Assembly (NCBI RefSeq): GCF_020991455.1 | Contig: NZ_JAJMOX010000022.1 | Span: forward strand, 1-36,855 | Reading direction: 5' to 3' | Length of the DNA: 36,855 nt | From: Flavobacterium sp. JAS | Lineage (GTDB): Bacteria; Bacteroidota; Bacteroidia; Flavobacteriales; Flavobacteriaceae | Shown here: piece after piece, positions 1 through 8,436 of the stretch | How the letters are laid out: each line of letters opens with the position of its first letter | Numbering within the stretch: position 1 is the first letter of the stretch | Notes under the pieces: model-generated | Told to the model about the DNA's origin: nothing | Database searches by the model: none | Seen by the model: the letters and a program-made list of their open reading frames with translations, nothing else | Program-made: the position numbers and the translations under genes

Positions 1-115
1 GTATACGACTGAAGAGAGCGAAAAAGTAAAAGTGAATGCGTATGCCAAAAAGTATGACGGAGATATTAAAAAAGGGATCGCAGCTATGGCGTTTGATATG
101 AGAAATGCAATTTAA
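1..115 (+). CDS. 3' end of an upstream conjugation gene, probably traG (partial)
   Basis: An open frame enters from the left edge (frame of base 2) and ends at TAA 113-115, giving the last 37 residues of a protein that ends in MRNAI. The fragment is too short to show a domain. In Bacteroidetes conjugative elements the gene directly before traI is normally traG, the VirB4-like ATPase that powers the mating channel, so the assignment is by gene order only. The stop lies 13 bp before the next start, consistent with one operon. Confidence 0.45.
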   Translation, partial: YTTEESEKVKVNAYAKKYDGDIKKGIAAMAFDMRNAI

Positions 116-128
116 ATGACAAGGAAGA

Positions 129-818
129 ATGAAAACGAAAATGAAATTGATCACTTGCGTGCTTTGCTTTTTATTGGCGAGCACACCTGCCAGACCAGCC
201 GAAACTACTGCTGCAATTCCAATACTCGAGATAGTAAAAGCCGTTACGAAAAAGGTAATAAAAGCCATTGATCTTGGAATCCAGAGGTTGCAGAATAAAA
301 CCATCTGGCTGCAGAATGCACAGAAACAGGTAGAGAATACACTCTCTAAATTAAAGCTTGATGAGATCTCAAATTGGACAAAAAAACAGAAAGACCTCTA
401 TAAAGGCTACTATGATGAACTTCAGAAAGTAAAATCTATCATTACCTATTATCAACGAATAAAAGAAATTACAGCCAAGCAAACAAAATTGATTCAAGAA
501 TATGAAAGAGCCTGGAACTTGTTTAAACAGGACAGCCATTTTAATGCTTCTGAGCTGGAGTATATGGAAAAGGTTTACGCTGGAATTCTGGAGGAGAGCA
601 TGAAAAATATTGATCAGATATTCTCCATCCTTGAATCTTTTACAACCCAAATGAGTGATCTTAAAAGACTGGAAATTATTAATAATGCAGCCGATGAGAT
701 AGATGCCAATTACGATGATCTCAAAATTTTTAATAAGCAGAATGTTCTTCTGAGCCTGCAGAGAGCCAAAACCGTCAATGATGCACAAAAAGTCAAACAA
801 TTTTACGGAATTCCGTAA
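129..818 (+). CDS. TraI-like conjugal transfer protein (secreted, helical)
   Basis: This 229-residue protein starts with a signal peptide (about residues 1-23, ending near ARPAE) and is otherwise helical and charged, with coiled-coil-like stretches around residues 45-140. It resembles the TraI proteins found after traG in Bacteroidetes conjugative elements, which are envelope proteins of unclear biochemical role and unrelated to the F-plasmid relaxase TraI. Its C-terminus (M-S-D, R-L-E, then L-Q-R-A-K and N-D) matches the ends of the next two genes, so the three are paralogues. The ATG follows the purine-rich stretch AAGGAAGA. It is part of the transfer operon. Confidence 0.7.
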   Translation: MKTKMKLITCVLCFLLASTPARPAETTAAIPILEIVKAVTKKVIKAIDLGIQRLQNKTIWLQNAQKQVENTLSKLKLDEISNWTKKQKDLYKGYYDELQKVKSIITYYQRIKEITAKQTKLIQEYERAWNLFKQDSHFNASELEYMEKVYAGILEESMKNIDQIFSILESFTTQMSDLKRLEIINNAADEIDANYDDLKIFNKQNVLLSLQRAKTVNDAQKVKQFYGIP

Positions 819-833
819 ACCAACAGAAAAAAC

Positions 834-1448
834 ATGAAAAAGATACTACTGGTACTCTGCATTATGGGGTTATGTTCTGGGGAAATTCAGGCTCAGGCCA
901 AGCAGAGAAAGATGCTATTGCTGCAGATAGCCGCATTGCAGACTTATATTGGTTATGCTAAAAAAGGGTATACTGTTGTTAAAAACGGGCTGAATTTTAT
1001 AGGAGATGTAAAGAAAGGCGAGGTCAACCTGCATGGAGATTATTTTAGTTCACTAAAGAAAGTGAATCCAAAAGTAAAGAATTATGTGAAAGTCGCGGAG
1101 ATAATTTCTTTGCAAATCAAAATTTTAAAAGTTCATAAAAAGACTTTAGAGCTTCTTGGACAGGGTGACTTATTTCATGGAGATGAGCTGGATTATATAG
1201 AGAAAACTTTTGAGCATTTGATTGAGAACTGTAATGAAACCCTTGACCAGCTTTTTATAATTGGAACTGATACCAAACTTGAAATGACAGATGATCAGAG
1301 GCTAGAGCGCATTGATATTTTGTATAAAACAATGATGGAGGATTATTCTTTCTGTGAAAATTTTAGCCAAGAGATAAAAGTATTGTCATTGTCGAAGGCC
1401 AAAGATAAAAATGATGTCAAACAAAGCCAGATGTTACTTGGCTTATAA
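834..1448 (+). CDS. TraI/'TerB-family'-like secreted transfer protein, second paralogue
   Basis: A 204-residue protein with a signal peptide (about residues 1-20, ending EIQAQA) and a helical body. Residues near the C-terminus (EMTDDQRLERID, then a LSKAKDKNDV segment) align by eye with the same region of both neighbours, most closely with the downstream gene. Database records often label this family 'TerB family tellurite resistance protein', but nothing here points to tellurite. Position between traI and traJ implies a periplasmic or envelope part of the conjugation machine. It is the most diverged of the three copies. The gap to the previous gene is 15 bp. Confidence 0.65.
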   Translation: MKKILLVLCIMGLCSGEIQAQAKQRKMLLLQIAALQTYIGYAKKGYTVVKNGLNFIGDVKKGEVNLHGDYFSSLKKVNPKVKNYVKVAEIISLQIKILKVHKKTLELLGQGDLFHGDELDYIEKTFEHLIENCNETLDQLFIIGTDTKLEMTDDQRLERIDILYKTMMEDYSFCENFSQEIKVLSLSKAKDKNDVKQSQMLLGL

Positions 1449-1459
1449 TGAAATAAATC

Positions 1460-2095
1460 ATGAAAAAGTTAGTATTAATTTTTGTTTTGTTCTTGCTGTT
1501 ATGCGTCCCTTTTAAAACCCGAGCGCAGTCTCAGGAAATCCAGCAGTTGATTTTGAATATCGAAAAGCTCTCTCAGTTTAAGAAGATTCTCAGTGATATG
1601 AAAAAAGGCTATGATATTTTAAATGGCGGGTATAAAGCAGTAAAAGATCTGTCCGAAGGAAATTTTTCTCTTCACAAAACTTTTCTCGATGCGCTGATGC
1701 AGGTAAGTCCAGTGGTTAAAAATTATAAAAGAGTCGGAGATATTGTAAATTATCAACTGCTTCTTATGAAGGAAAGTAAAATTGCTCTTGGCCGCTTTAA
1801 TACAAACAGCAGTTTTACAGTCCAGGAAATTAACTACTTTGAAAGAATATATTCCAACTTGTCAAGGCAAAGTCTTAGAAATATTGATGAGCTCACTACA
1901 ATAGTTACAGCTGACAAACTAAGAATGTCGGACGATGAAAGATTGGAAGCTATTGATAAAATATACCTCGATATGCAGGAGAAAGTACTGTTTCTTAAGG
2001 CTTTTAATTCTTCTTCCAATGTTCTGGCGTTGCAGCGTGCTAAGGAGAAAAATGATGTAACTGCACTGCGTAATAATTATCAATTAAACAACTAA
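1460..2095 (+). CDS. TraI/'TerB-family'-like secreted transfer protein, third paralogue
   Basis: A 211-residue protein with a clear signal peptide (about residues 1-22, ending RAQS). The mature part begins with a helix containing LILNIEKLSQFKKIL, has a KKGYD/GY segment shared with the second paralogue, and ends in the shared block RMSDDERLEAID through LALQRAKEKNDV. This copy looks closest to the form usually found just before traJ in Bacteroidetes elements. It is 11 bp after the previous gene and 11 bp before traJ. Role inferred: periplasmic component of the transfer apparatus. The biochemical function is unknown. Confidence 0.65.
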   Translation: MKKLVLIFVLFLLLCVPFKTRAQSQEIQQLILNIEKLSQFKKILSDMKKGYDILNGGYKAVKDLSEGNFSLHKTFLDALMQVSPVVKNYKRVGDIVNYQLLLMKESKIALGRFNTNSSFTVQEINYFERIYSNLSRQSLRNIDELTTIVTADKLRMSDDERLEAIDKIYLDMQEKVLFLKAFNSSSNVLALQRAKEKNDVTALRNNYQLNN

Positions 2096-2106
2096 TTCAT
2101 CTCAAT

Positions 2107-3306
2107 ATGCTAAATCTAAGTAAGAGGACTGTTTTTGTAGTCCTGGGATCAATTATGCCTTTTTTAGGACAAGCGCAGGGAATCGGAGGTGAGATTGGCA
2201 GTTTGCATAGTGTGCTGGAACAGCTTTATGATGAGATGATGCCTTTGTGCACTAACCTGATTGGAGTAGGCCAGGGTATAGCCGGATTTGCAACGATTTG
2301 GTATATAGCCTCAAGGGTCTGGCGTCATATTGCTAATGCGGAGCCTATTGATTTTTATCCGCTTTTCCGACCCTTTGTGATTGGCTTCTGTGTTATGATT
2401 TTTCCATCAGTTCTTTATTTGATCAATGGGGTTATGAAACCAACCGTTACAGCTACAGGGGCTATGGTAGAAGGATCAAATAAAGCTATCGAAGTTCTTT
2501 TAAAGGAGAAAGAAAAAGCAGTAAAAGAAAGCGACCCATGGAAGATGTATGTTGGTGTTTTGGGAACAGGTGACAGGGATAAGTGGTACAAGTATACACA
2601 TAGTGATTCGGATCCCGGAAAAGAAGGTATGCTGGAAGAAATAGGGAATGATGTCAAATTTGCAATGGAGAAGGCTTCGTATAGTTTTAGAAATTCTGTC
2701 AAGGAATGGGTGAGCGAAGTTCTGAGAATTCTTTTCGAGGCCTCTTCATTGTGTATTGATACGCTTAGGACTTTTCAATTGGTAGTGCTCTCAATATTGG
2801 GACCTCTTGTATTTGGAATTGCAGTTTTTGACGGTTTTCAACATACTTTAACTGTATGGCTGGCCAGATACATCAATATTTATCTCTGGCTTCCTGTAGC
2901 TAATATCTTTGGCAGTATCATAGGTAAAATTCAGGAGCAGATGCTCAAACTGGATATCTCGCAGATCAATACCTCCGGAGATACTTTTTTCAGTAGGACC
3001 GATATGGGATACCTTATTTTTATGATCATCGGTATTGTGGGGTATTTTACAGTACCATCTGTGGCAAACTATATTGTACATGCCGGCGGTGGTGGAGCCC
3101 TTGGCCAGAAGGTGACCAGCATTTTTGGCAGCTCTGCGTCTTCTGTAATTACAAGAACATCAGAAGGAGGAACAATGGTATTGGATGCTATGGGAAATGC
3201 TGCAGGCAGAATCTATCAAAGTATGTCTTCATCAGCAAGCAGTTCTCCATACTTCAAAGATAAAGAGAACTACATGAATGACAGACTTAAAGGGAATTCT
3301 AAATAA
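2107..3306 (+). CDS. traJ: Conjugative transfer protein TraJ (multi-pass membrane channel subunit)
   Basis: A 399-residue protein with a cleavable-type signal (residues 1-23, ending GQAQ) and several strong membrane segments, at about 50-72, 88-110, 222-242, 250-275 and 300-325. The C-terminal tail is Gly/Ser-rich and soluble. This layout and its place between the TraI-like genes and traK fit the Bacteroidetes TraJ family, a VirB6-like inner-membrane component of the type IV secretion channel. Length is slightly above the usual 330-370 residues owing to the tail. It is in operon with its neighbours, 11 bp after the preceding gene. Confidence 0.8.
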   Translation: MLNLSKRTVFVVLGSIMPFLGQAQGIGGEIGSLHSVLEQLYDEMMPLCTNLIGVGQGIAGFATIWYIASRVWRHIANAEPIDFYPLFRPFVIGFCVMIFPSVLYLINGVMKPTVTATGAMVEGSNKAIEVLLKEKEKAVKESDPWKMYVGVLGTGDRDKWYKYTHSDSDPGKEGMLEEIGNDVKFAMEKASYSFRNSVKEWVSEVLRILFEASSLCIDTLRTFQLVVLSILGPLVFGIAVFDGFQHTLTVWLARYINIYLWLPVANIFGSIIGKIQEQMLKLDISQINTSGDTFFSRTDMGYLIFMIIGIVGYFTVPSVANYIVHAGGGGALGQKVTSIFGSSASSVITRTSEGGTMVLDAMGNAAGRIYQSMSSSASSSPYFKDKENYMNDRLKGNSK

Positions 3307-3327
3307 TCTTTAAAAAACTATTTAATC

Positions 3328-3948
3328 ATGTTTACCAAGATGAAAAATATTGATACAGCATTCCGCTATGTCAGGGGATTTACATTGCTTGTGATTGTCG
3401 GTTGTATTATTATCTGCTGTTATACGCTTTACAAAAGTTTTACAGCATTCACGGTAATGCAGGACAGGGTTTACATTTTGGTAAATGGTAAAGCATTGGA
3501 GGCCTATTCCTCAGATCGAAAAGATAATGTGCCTGTTGAGGCAAGAGATCATGTAAAAACATTTCACCAATTTTTCTTTACGCTCGATCCTGATGACAAA
3601 GTTATTAAGACCAATATAACCAAGGCTCTTTATTTGGCAGACGACTCGGCGAAAAGAGTGTATGATGATCTAAAGGAGAATGGCTATTATTCCGGTATTA
3701 TATCCGGGAACATCAGCCAGACCGTTTTAATTGACAGCATTAATATCGATACTAATGAGTATCCGTATCATTTTAAATGTTATGCAAAGCAGAATATCAT
3801 AAGGACTACCAGTATTTTAAATCGAAACCTAATTACAGAAGGAACACTCAGAAATGTATCCAGAAGCGATAATAACCCTCATGGTTTTTTGATAGAACGC
3901 TGGAATACTATTGAGAACAAAGATTTAGGAGTTGAAAACAGGAAATAA
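3328..3948 (+). CDS. traK: Conjugative transfer protein TraK (VirB8-like)
   Basis: A 206-residue protein with the standard TraK architecture: a short cytoplasmic N-terminus (IDTAFRYVRGFT), one membrane helix at about residues 17-38, and a periplasmic domain. The periplasmic part carries the typical VPVEARDHVKTFHQFFFTLDPD stretch (residues 69-90) and an NLITEGTLRNV segment (about 168-178). TraK is the VirB8-like scaffold of Bacteroidetes transfer systems. Its TAA overlaps the start of the next gene by one base (TAATG at 3946-3950), a sign of translational coupling. Confidence 0.9.
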   Translation: MFTKMKNIDTAFRYVRGFTLLVIVGCIIICCYTLYKSFTAFTVMQDRVYILVNGKALEAYSSDRKDNVPVEARDHVKTFHQFFFTLDPDDKVIKTNITKALYLADDSAKRVYDDLKENGYYSGIISGNISQTVLIDSINIDTNEYPYHFKCYAKQNIIRTTSILNRNLITEGTLRNVSRSDNNPHGFLIERWNTIENKDLGVENRK

Positions 3949-4397
3949 TGCGGCTATTTAGAAAAAATAAGGAGATTCGAATAAGTCCAAAATATTATCT
4001 GCTCCTGCAGGATAAGTGGGCAAAAAAAATGAGCGTATTGACTTCGGATTTATCAAAGCAAAGTCTTGTTTTTTATCTGATCCTATTTATACTTATTAGC
4101 ACAAGTATTAGTCTTTATAACGTCTACAGTGGTTTCTGCACTAAAGAAGATAAGAAAAGAGATGTAGAAATCAGCATTAATTCCAAACATTTAATTGTAA
4201 CAAAGCCGTCATTGAATATGAAAAATAAAAATGTGTTATCAAAACAAGAATTTGAAAACATTACCAGCTTTAAGTTCTATTTAGACAGTCTTAAACAATC
4301 AAAAGAAGGAAAGAAAATCTACGACAGTATTACTAATTACAGACCCGGTCTTTTGGACAGCTTGGTATTTATTGAAAATTATTACAAAATGAATTAA
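3948..4397 (+). CDS. TraL-like small membrane protein of the transfer operon
   Basis: A 149-residue protein with a basic N-terminus (MRLFRKNKEIR), one membrane helix at about residues 44-61 (VFYLILFILISTSISLYNVY) and a hydrophilic C-terminal domain. It occupies the slot of traL between traK and traM but shows no motif that proves homology, and it is longer than the roughly 100 residues usual for TraL. Start overlaps the traK stop by one base. Its role is inferred from position: an inner-membrane accessory of the mating channel. Confidence 0.5.
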   Translation: MRLFRKNKEIRISPKYYLLLQDKWAKKMSVLTSDLSKQSLVFYLILFILISTSISLYNVYSGFCTKEDKKRDVEISINSKHLIVTKPSLNMKNKNVLSKQEFENITSFKFYLDSLKQSKEGKKIYDSITNYRPGLLDSLVFIENYYKMN

Positions 4398-4410
4398 AAA
4401 AAATAAACCA

Positions 4411-5703
4411 ATGGAAAAGAAAACAATAACAATCAAAGAGCTTAAACAGCGCAAAATGCTGTTTGTGCTGCCAATTATAATACTCCCGTTTTTAACGATG
4501 TTATTTTGGACATTAGGTGGAGGCCGTGGTACAGCAGCTGTTAATATTACAGAGGATAAAAGAGGTTTTAATATCGCTCTTCCTGATCCTAAATTTAAGG
4601 AAGATTCAGAGCTGGATAAAATGAGCTATTATGATCAGGCAGCAATTGATTCTCTAAAATTAGAAGAGCAGATCAAAAAAGACCCCAATTATTCAGTTGC
4701 TGGATTCTCTCATGATTCTCTGTTGGTTTCAAACGAATTGGAAAGAGATCCTGTAATGTTTAGAAAAGGAAAAACGGCTTTAAATACAAGTTCTCTAAGA
4801 GGTGAGACTGAACAGAAAATGTATCAAAAATTAGAAGCGCTTCAAAAGGCAATTGCTGAACCTCCAAAATCCATAGACAATGATCAGGATATGAGCGAAT
4901 TTGAATATAAAAATTCTACCGGCACTGCATCAGAAGAGTTGAAAAGCTTAGAACATATGATGTCCGCTATGAATACACCTTCAGAGCCGGATCCTGAACT
5001 CAAGCAGCTGGGTGGAATGCTGGAGAATATTTTAGATATTCAGCATCCCGAGCGTGTGCAGGAAAGATTAAGACAAACCTCCAAAAGTCAAAAGGGAAAA
5101 GTGTTTGCTGTCAATAAAAAAGTGGAGGCAGAACATATTAGCACACTGCAGGGGACAGGTATAAATCAGCCTGACAAAGTAAAATCCAATTCTTTTTATT
5201 CTTTGGATGAAACTGAGGTAAGTGATCAGGTCCAGAATGCGCTCGAAGCTGTAATTCATGAAACGCAGTCTATTGTAAACGGTTCCATAGTAAAGCTCAG
5301 ATTATCCAGCGATGTTTTTATTAATGGAATCCTAATTCCGCGAAACAGTTTTGTTTTTGGAACCGCCTCCCTAAAAGGAGAGAGGCTGGAAGTTAAGATC
5401 AGCACAATAAAATTTAAGAGCTCGATTTTTCCAGTTGAACTCTCTGTTTATGATATAGATGGCATTAGCGGTATTTATATCCCTGGAACTATAAACAGAG
5501 ATGTTGCAAAAGCCTCGGCTGATCGTTCCATGCAGAGTATCGGTATTGAAGGATTGAATGATTCATGGGGAGCACAGGCGGCAACAATGGGCGTCGAAGC
5601 AGCCAAAACCCTGCTGAGTAAAAAAGTAAAATTAATAAAAGTAGTGGTAAAAGCTGGCTATCAGGTGCTGCTATACGATGAGAAGGAAAAAAACTCCAAA
5701 TAA
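4411..5703 (+). CDS. traM: Conjugative transposon protein TraM (VirB10-like)
   Basis: A 430-residue protein with a cytoplasmic start (KELKQRKMLFVLPIII), one membrane anchor at about residues 16-36, and a long polar linker (40-270). The C-terminal domain (about 280-430) includes VNGSIVKLRLSSDVFINGI, ending in the AAKTLLSKKVKLIKVVVKAGY segment seen in TraM. It is the VirB10-like energy-transducing bridge between the inner membrane and the TraN outer-membrane ring. Length is typical for the family (about 400-450). It lies 13 bp after the TraL-like gene and 18 bp before traN. Confidence 0.9.
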   Translation: MEKKTITIKELKQRKMLFVLPIIILPFLTMLFWTLGGGRGTAAVNITEDKRGFNIALPDPKFKEDSELDKMSYYDQAAIDSLKLEEQIKKDPNYSVAGFSHDSLLVSNELERDPVMFRKGKTALNTSSLRGETEQKMYQKLEALQKAIAEPPKSIDNDQDMSEFEYKNSTGTASEELKSLEHMMSAMNTPSEPDPELKQLGGMLENILDIQHPERVQERLRQTSKSQKGKVFAVNKKVEAEHISTLQGTGINQPDKVKSNSFYSLDETEVSDQVQNALEAVIHETQSIVNGSIVKLRLSSDVFINGILIPRNSFVFGTASLKGERLEVKISTIKFKSSIFPVELSVYDIDGISGIYIPGTINRDVAKASADRSMQSIGIEGLNDSWGAQAATMGVEAAKTLLSKKVKLIKVVVKAGYQVLLYDEKEKNSK

Positions 5704-5721
5704 CGCTTAAATATTTGAAAG

Positions 5722-6552
5722 ATGAAAAAGATTAAATCATGGTTAAACATTGGAATTTTGATCATTACTATTGCAGGATTTGCTCAGGAAAACCAAAGTA
5801 TTAAAGATAATAATGTGCAGCTGAGTTATTCTAAAACCACTAGTATTGTATTTCCATACGCAGTCAAAAGTGTAGACAGAGGCAGTGGGGATATTTTGGT
5901 TCAAAAAGCAAAGGGAGTAGAGAATATCTTGTTATTAAAGGCAGGCAGACAAAATTTTGCGCAGACCAATTTGACGGTTGTAACTGCTGATGGAAAGCTG
6001 TATGGCTACGTTGTGAATTTCGATGAGTTGTGTCCCACTTTAAGTTTAACAGCAGGATTAATATCCAATTTTGACAAAGATGTGCTTTTTTCTGGAGAGA
6101 ATGAAAATCAGAAAGAAATTGAGCAGTATGCCCACTTGGCTTTGTCAAAGAGGAAAAAAGTGTCTGGACTCAGTACAAGCAAATTTTCTATACAGATCAG
6201 GGTAAACGGGATATTCATACATCAGGATGTAATGTATTTCAGAGTACTGCTGGGAAATAATTCACGGATTAATTATGATGTAGACCAGCTGCGTTTTTTT
6301 ATCAGGGATCAAAAAAAATCAAAACGTACCGCTTCTCAGGAATTGGAAATACTGCCGCTTTTTGCAACTTCTGATATTTCTAAAATCTCGGATCATTCGC
6401 AGTTATCTCTTGTTTTTGCGATACCCAAATTTACGATTCCGGAGAAAAAACTTTTTACACTTCAGTTAATCGAGAAAAACGGAGGCAGGCATCTTGAACT
6501 AAATATTAAAAACAGTGACCTGACTCGTTTGGAAATACTGTCAAACATATAA
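5722..6552 (+). CDS. traN: Conjugative transposon protein TraN (DUF4138, VirB9-like)
   Basis: A 276-residue secreted protein: signal peptide at residues 1-21 (ending GFAQ), then a beta-rich body with the DUF4138 hallmarks TTSIVFPYAVKSVDRGSGDI and NILLLKAGRQNF near residues 40-80, and the FFIRDQKKSKRTASQE block near 190-205. TraN forms the periplasmic/outer-membrane part of the transfer channel together with TraM. It is slightly shorter than the common 290-330 residues but looks intact. It is the last recognisable structural transfer gene here; traO, traP and traQ of the CTnDOT type are not present after it. Confidence 0.88.
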   Translation: MKKIKSWLNIGILIITIAGFAQENQSIKDNNVQLSYSKTTSIVFPYAVKSVDRGSGDILVQKAKGVENILLLKAGRQNFAQTNLTVVTADGKLYGYVVNFDELCPTLSLTAGLISNFDKDVLFSGENENQKEIEQYAHLALSKRKKVSGLSTSKFSIQIRVNGIFIHQDVMYFRVLLGNNSRINYDVDQLRFFIRDQKKSKRTASQELEILPLFATSDISKISDHSQLSLVFAIPKFTIPEKKLFTLQLIEKNGGRHLELNIKNSDLTRLEILSNI

Positions 6553-6579
6553 TCAAATACTAATTTAAAATTAAAGATC

Positions 6580-7380
6580 ATGAACGAGAAAAATGTAGAA
6601 TACTTGAAAGATCAGCTAAAATACACAGGATTTGGTGATGCATTAGAAAATGTACTCGTAGAGAATATCCAAAAAGGAAATCCTGAGTTTAAATTGGACC
6701 ATGAAGCAAAATATGGGACCGATACTGTTTTAACCTCATTAAACTTCAAAAAGTCAGAGCAGAGTGATATGTATTTTTTCAATTCCTATGATATGGATAT
6801 TCAAAAAGAAGGCCAACCAGTTGAATTTTCGCAGACGTTTTATATTAACAGAGATAATAATATAACAGCCAAAGAAGCTTATAATTTAATGGAAGGTAGG
6901 GCAGTTAATAAGGACCTGAAAAATAAAGAGGGAGAAGTGTACAATTCTTGGCTGAAATTCGACTTCAAAGAAGCCGACGAACGAGGAAATTTCAAACTCA
7001 ACCATTATCATCAGAATTATGGGTATGATCTTGAAGCAAGCCTTGCAAAGCACTCCATCAAGGAACTGGAGACTCCAAAGTACAAAGAAGATCTTATGAA
7101 CTCACTCAAAAAGGGAAATATTCAATCCGTTACGTTTGTCATCGGAGGTGAGGAAAGAAAACAGTTTGTTGAAGCAAATCCGCATTTTAAAACAGTTAAT
7201 GTTTATGATGGAAGCATGCAAAGAATCAATACCCGCGAGAGCAAAGATGAGAAACAAACCCAGTCTGAAGGGAAGTCTGTTCAGAAAGATGTGAAGCAAA
7301 AACAGGATTCGGATTCGGAATCTTCTGAATCGGAAACTAAAAAAAATAAGAATAAAAAAAAGCAGACAAACTCTATCTAA
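6580..7380 (+). CDS. ICE accessory protein of unknown function
   Basis: A 266-residue cytoplasmic-looking protein with no signal or membrane segment. Residues 1-200 form a folded domain with conserved-looking stretches (SEQSDMYFFNSYD at 61-73, then NYGYDLEASLAKHSIKEL near 147-164 and QSVTFVIGGEERKQFVEANP). Residues about 215-266 are a low-complexity Ser/Glu/Lys tail that is probably disordered. Related proteins are common in Bacteroidetes mobile elements, sometimes as the N-terminal part of larger DUF3945/DUF4099-type proteins. The function is not established. It starts 27 bp after traN and ends 5 bp before the next gene, so it is probably in the transfer operon. Confidence 0.7.
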   Translation: MNEKNVEYLKDQLKYTGFGDALENVLVENIQKGNPEFKLDHEAKYGTDTVLTSLNFKKSEQSDMYFFNSYDMDIQKEGQPVEFSQTFYINRDNNITAKEAYNLMEGRAVNKDLKNKEGEVYNSWLKFDFKEADERGNFKLNHYHQNYGYDLEASLAKHSIKELETPKYKEDLMNSLKKGNIQSVTFVIGGEERKQFVEANPHFKTVNVYDGSMQRINTRESKDEKQTQSEGKSVQKDVKQKQDSDSESSESETKKNKNKKKQTNSI

Positions 7381-7385
7381 ATGTT

Positions 7386-7670
7386 ATGAATGATCTAAAA
7401 CCCTTATCAGATTTCTTTTTAGCCATTGAGAATGATTTTCGGATCAGTACAACGCATATTGCAATGTATGCGGCATTACTGTATTACCGAAGAGATAAGG
7501 GTTTTATTAATCCCATACAGGTATTTAGACGTGACCTCACTCCAATTGCCAAAATTTCTTCACTTTATACCTATCATAAATGTATTCAGGAATTAAGTGA
7601 TTACGGTTATATTAAATATGAGCCCTCATTCAAGAAGACTCAAGGGAGCAAGGTTTATTTTGTAGACTAA
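7386..7670 (+). CDS. Small winged-helix-like DNA-binding protein of the ICE
   Basis: A 94-residue protein. Its C-terminal half (ISSLYTYHKCIQELSDYGYI then KYEPS and a short strand ending VYFVD) reads as the recognition helix and wing of a winged helix-turn-helix, like those of small replication or transcription regulators. It begins 5 bp after the previous gene and is probably co-transcribed with it. The target is unknown. It could regulate element genes or take part in processing element DNA. The family is not one I can name. Confidence 0.6.
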   Translation: MNDLKPLSDFFLAIENDFRISTTHIAMYAALLYYRRDKGFINPIQVFRRDLTPIAKISSLYTYHKCIQELSDYGYIKYEPSFKKTQGSKVYFVD

Positions 7671-7704
7671 AATCAAAGTCAAATAACAATTAATATTTTG
7701 AATT

Positions 7705-8040
7705 ATGAGACATTTTACATTCGACCAGTTGCCAGAGGCAGTATCCCACTTGTACGAAAAACTGGACAACATAGAAAAATATTTGGAGCAATTATCGAAT
7801 GAATCTGTTCAGAAAGAAGAACTTATGACTATTTCGGCAGCCTCTAAAATGCTTAATCTTTCTGTTTCTACAATTTACAGCAAGGTCTGCCGCAGAGAAA
7901 TACCAGTTAATAAACAAGGTAAACAATTATATTTTTATAAATCAGAGCTTCAGGAATGGATAAAATCAGGTAGGGTAAAGACAAGTCTTGAAATAGCAAA
8001 AGAAGTAAAACTTAATCATCATTCCAGATTAAAACCCTAA
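7705..8040 (+). CDS. HTH excisionase-family DNA-binding protein
   Basis: A 111-residue protein. Residues 1-40 form an amphipathic helical lead-in (YEKLDNIEKYLEQL). Residues about 41-92 are a MerR/excisionase-type HTH (HTH_17): MTISAASKMLNLSVSTIYSKVCRREIP, then KQGKQLYFYKSEL and EWIKSGR. Such proteins act as excisionases or transcription regulators in Bacteroidetes mobile elements. With the integrase 400 bp away, a role in control of excision or transfer is likely. It is 34 bp downstream of the previous gene, on the same strand. Confidence 0.8.
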   Translation: MRHFTFDQLPEAVSHLYEKLDNIEKYLEQLSNESVQKEELMTISAASKMLNLSVSTIYSKVCRREIPVNKQGKQLYFYKSELQEWIKSGRVKTSLEIAKEVKLNHHSRLKP

Positions 8041-8116
8041 TTTTTTTGTTTGTGCGATTGTTAATAATTTGAGATATCAGTGTTCTCTTTTAACAGAATA
8101 AAAATCAATTAATTTT

Positions 8117-8124
8117 TATCTTTG
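8117..8124 (+). promoter_or_regulatory. Bacteroidetes -7 box upstream of the 82-residue ORF
   Basis: TATCTTTG matches TAnnTTTG and lies 38 bp before the ATG at 8163. No good TTG is seen at the expected -33 distance, so the promoter may be weak or activator-dependent. It implies that the small gene is transcribed separately from the transfer operon. Confidence 0.5.
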
Positions 8125-8162
8125 GTTAGATAATTAATCTTTTATAATTTAAAATATTTACT

Positions 8163-8411
8163 ATGGATAAAGCTATAAAACTAAAAGTTCGCAAGGAATT
8201 AGATGCTAAACAGCAGTTGAATATCATTAAATTAAAAGGTAGTCTGATCTCAAAGGGCTACACCGAAATTATTCATATTCTGGATCAGGATGATGATTAT
8301 CATATCAATTCTTTTGAAACTCCATCAGAAACCAATAATGAAGTACAGGAATACATAAGAGCTTTCATTGACAAAGAAAATTTAGCTGATACCATTACAC
8401 TTTTCAGATAA
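8163..8411 (+). CDS. Small orphan protein of the ICE, unknown function
   Basis: An 82-residue acidic-ended protein with a helical, basic N-terminus (KLKVRKELDAKQQ), a central strand/turn rich in Asp (DQDDDYHIN) and a helical C-terminus. There is no signal peptide, membrane helix or recognisable motif. It stands alone behind its own TAnnTTTG box and ends 25 bp before the end of the convergent integrase gene. I do not recognise the family. A regulatory or maintenance role is possible only by position. Confidence 0.6.
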   Translation: MDKAIKLKVRKELDAKQQLNIIKLKGSLISKGYTEIIHILDQDDDYHINSFETPSETNNEVQEYIRAFIDKENLADTITLFR

Positions 8412-8436
8412 AAAGAGTGTTTTTAAATTAAAGCTC

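Noticed and set aside
834..2095. Tellurite resistance (TerB) function for the two proteins before traJ
   Set aside because: The label comes from family naming. Both have signal peptides, lie inside a transfer operon and lack other ter genes nearby, so a transfer role is far more likely.
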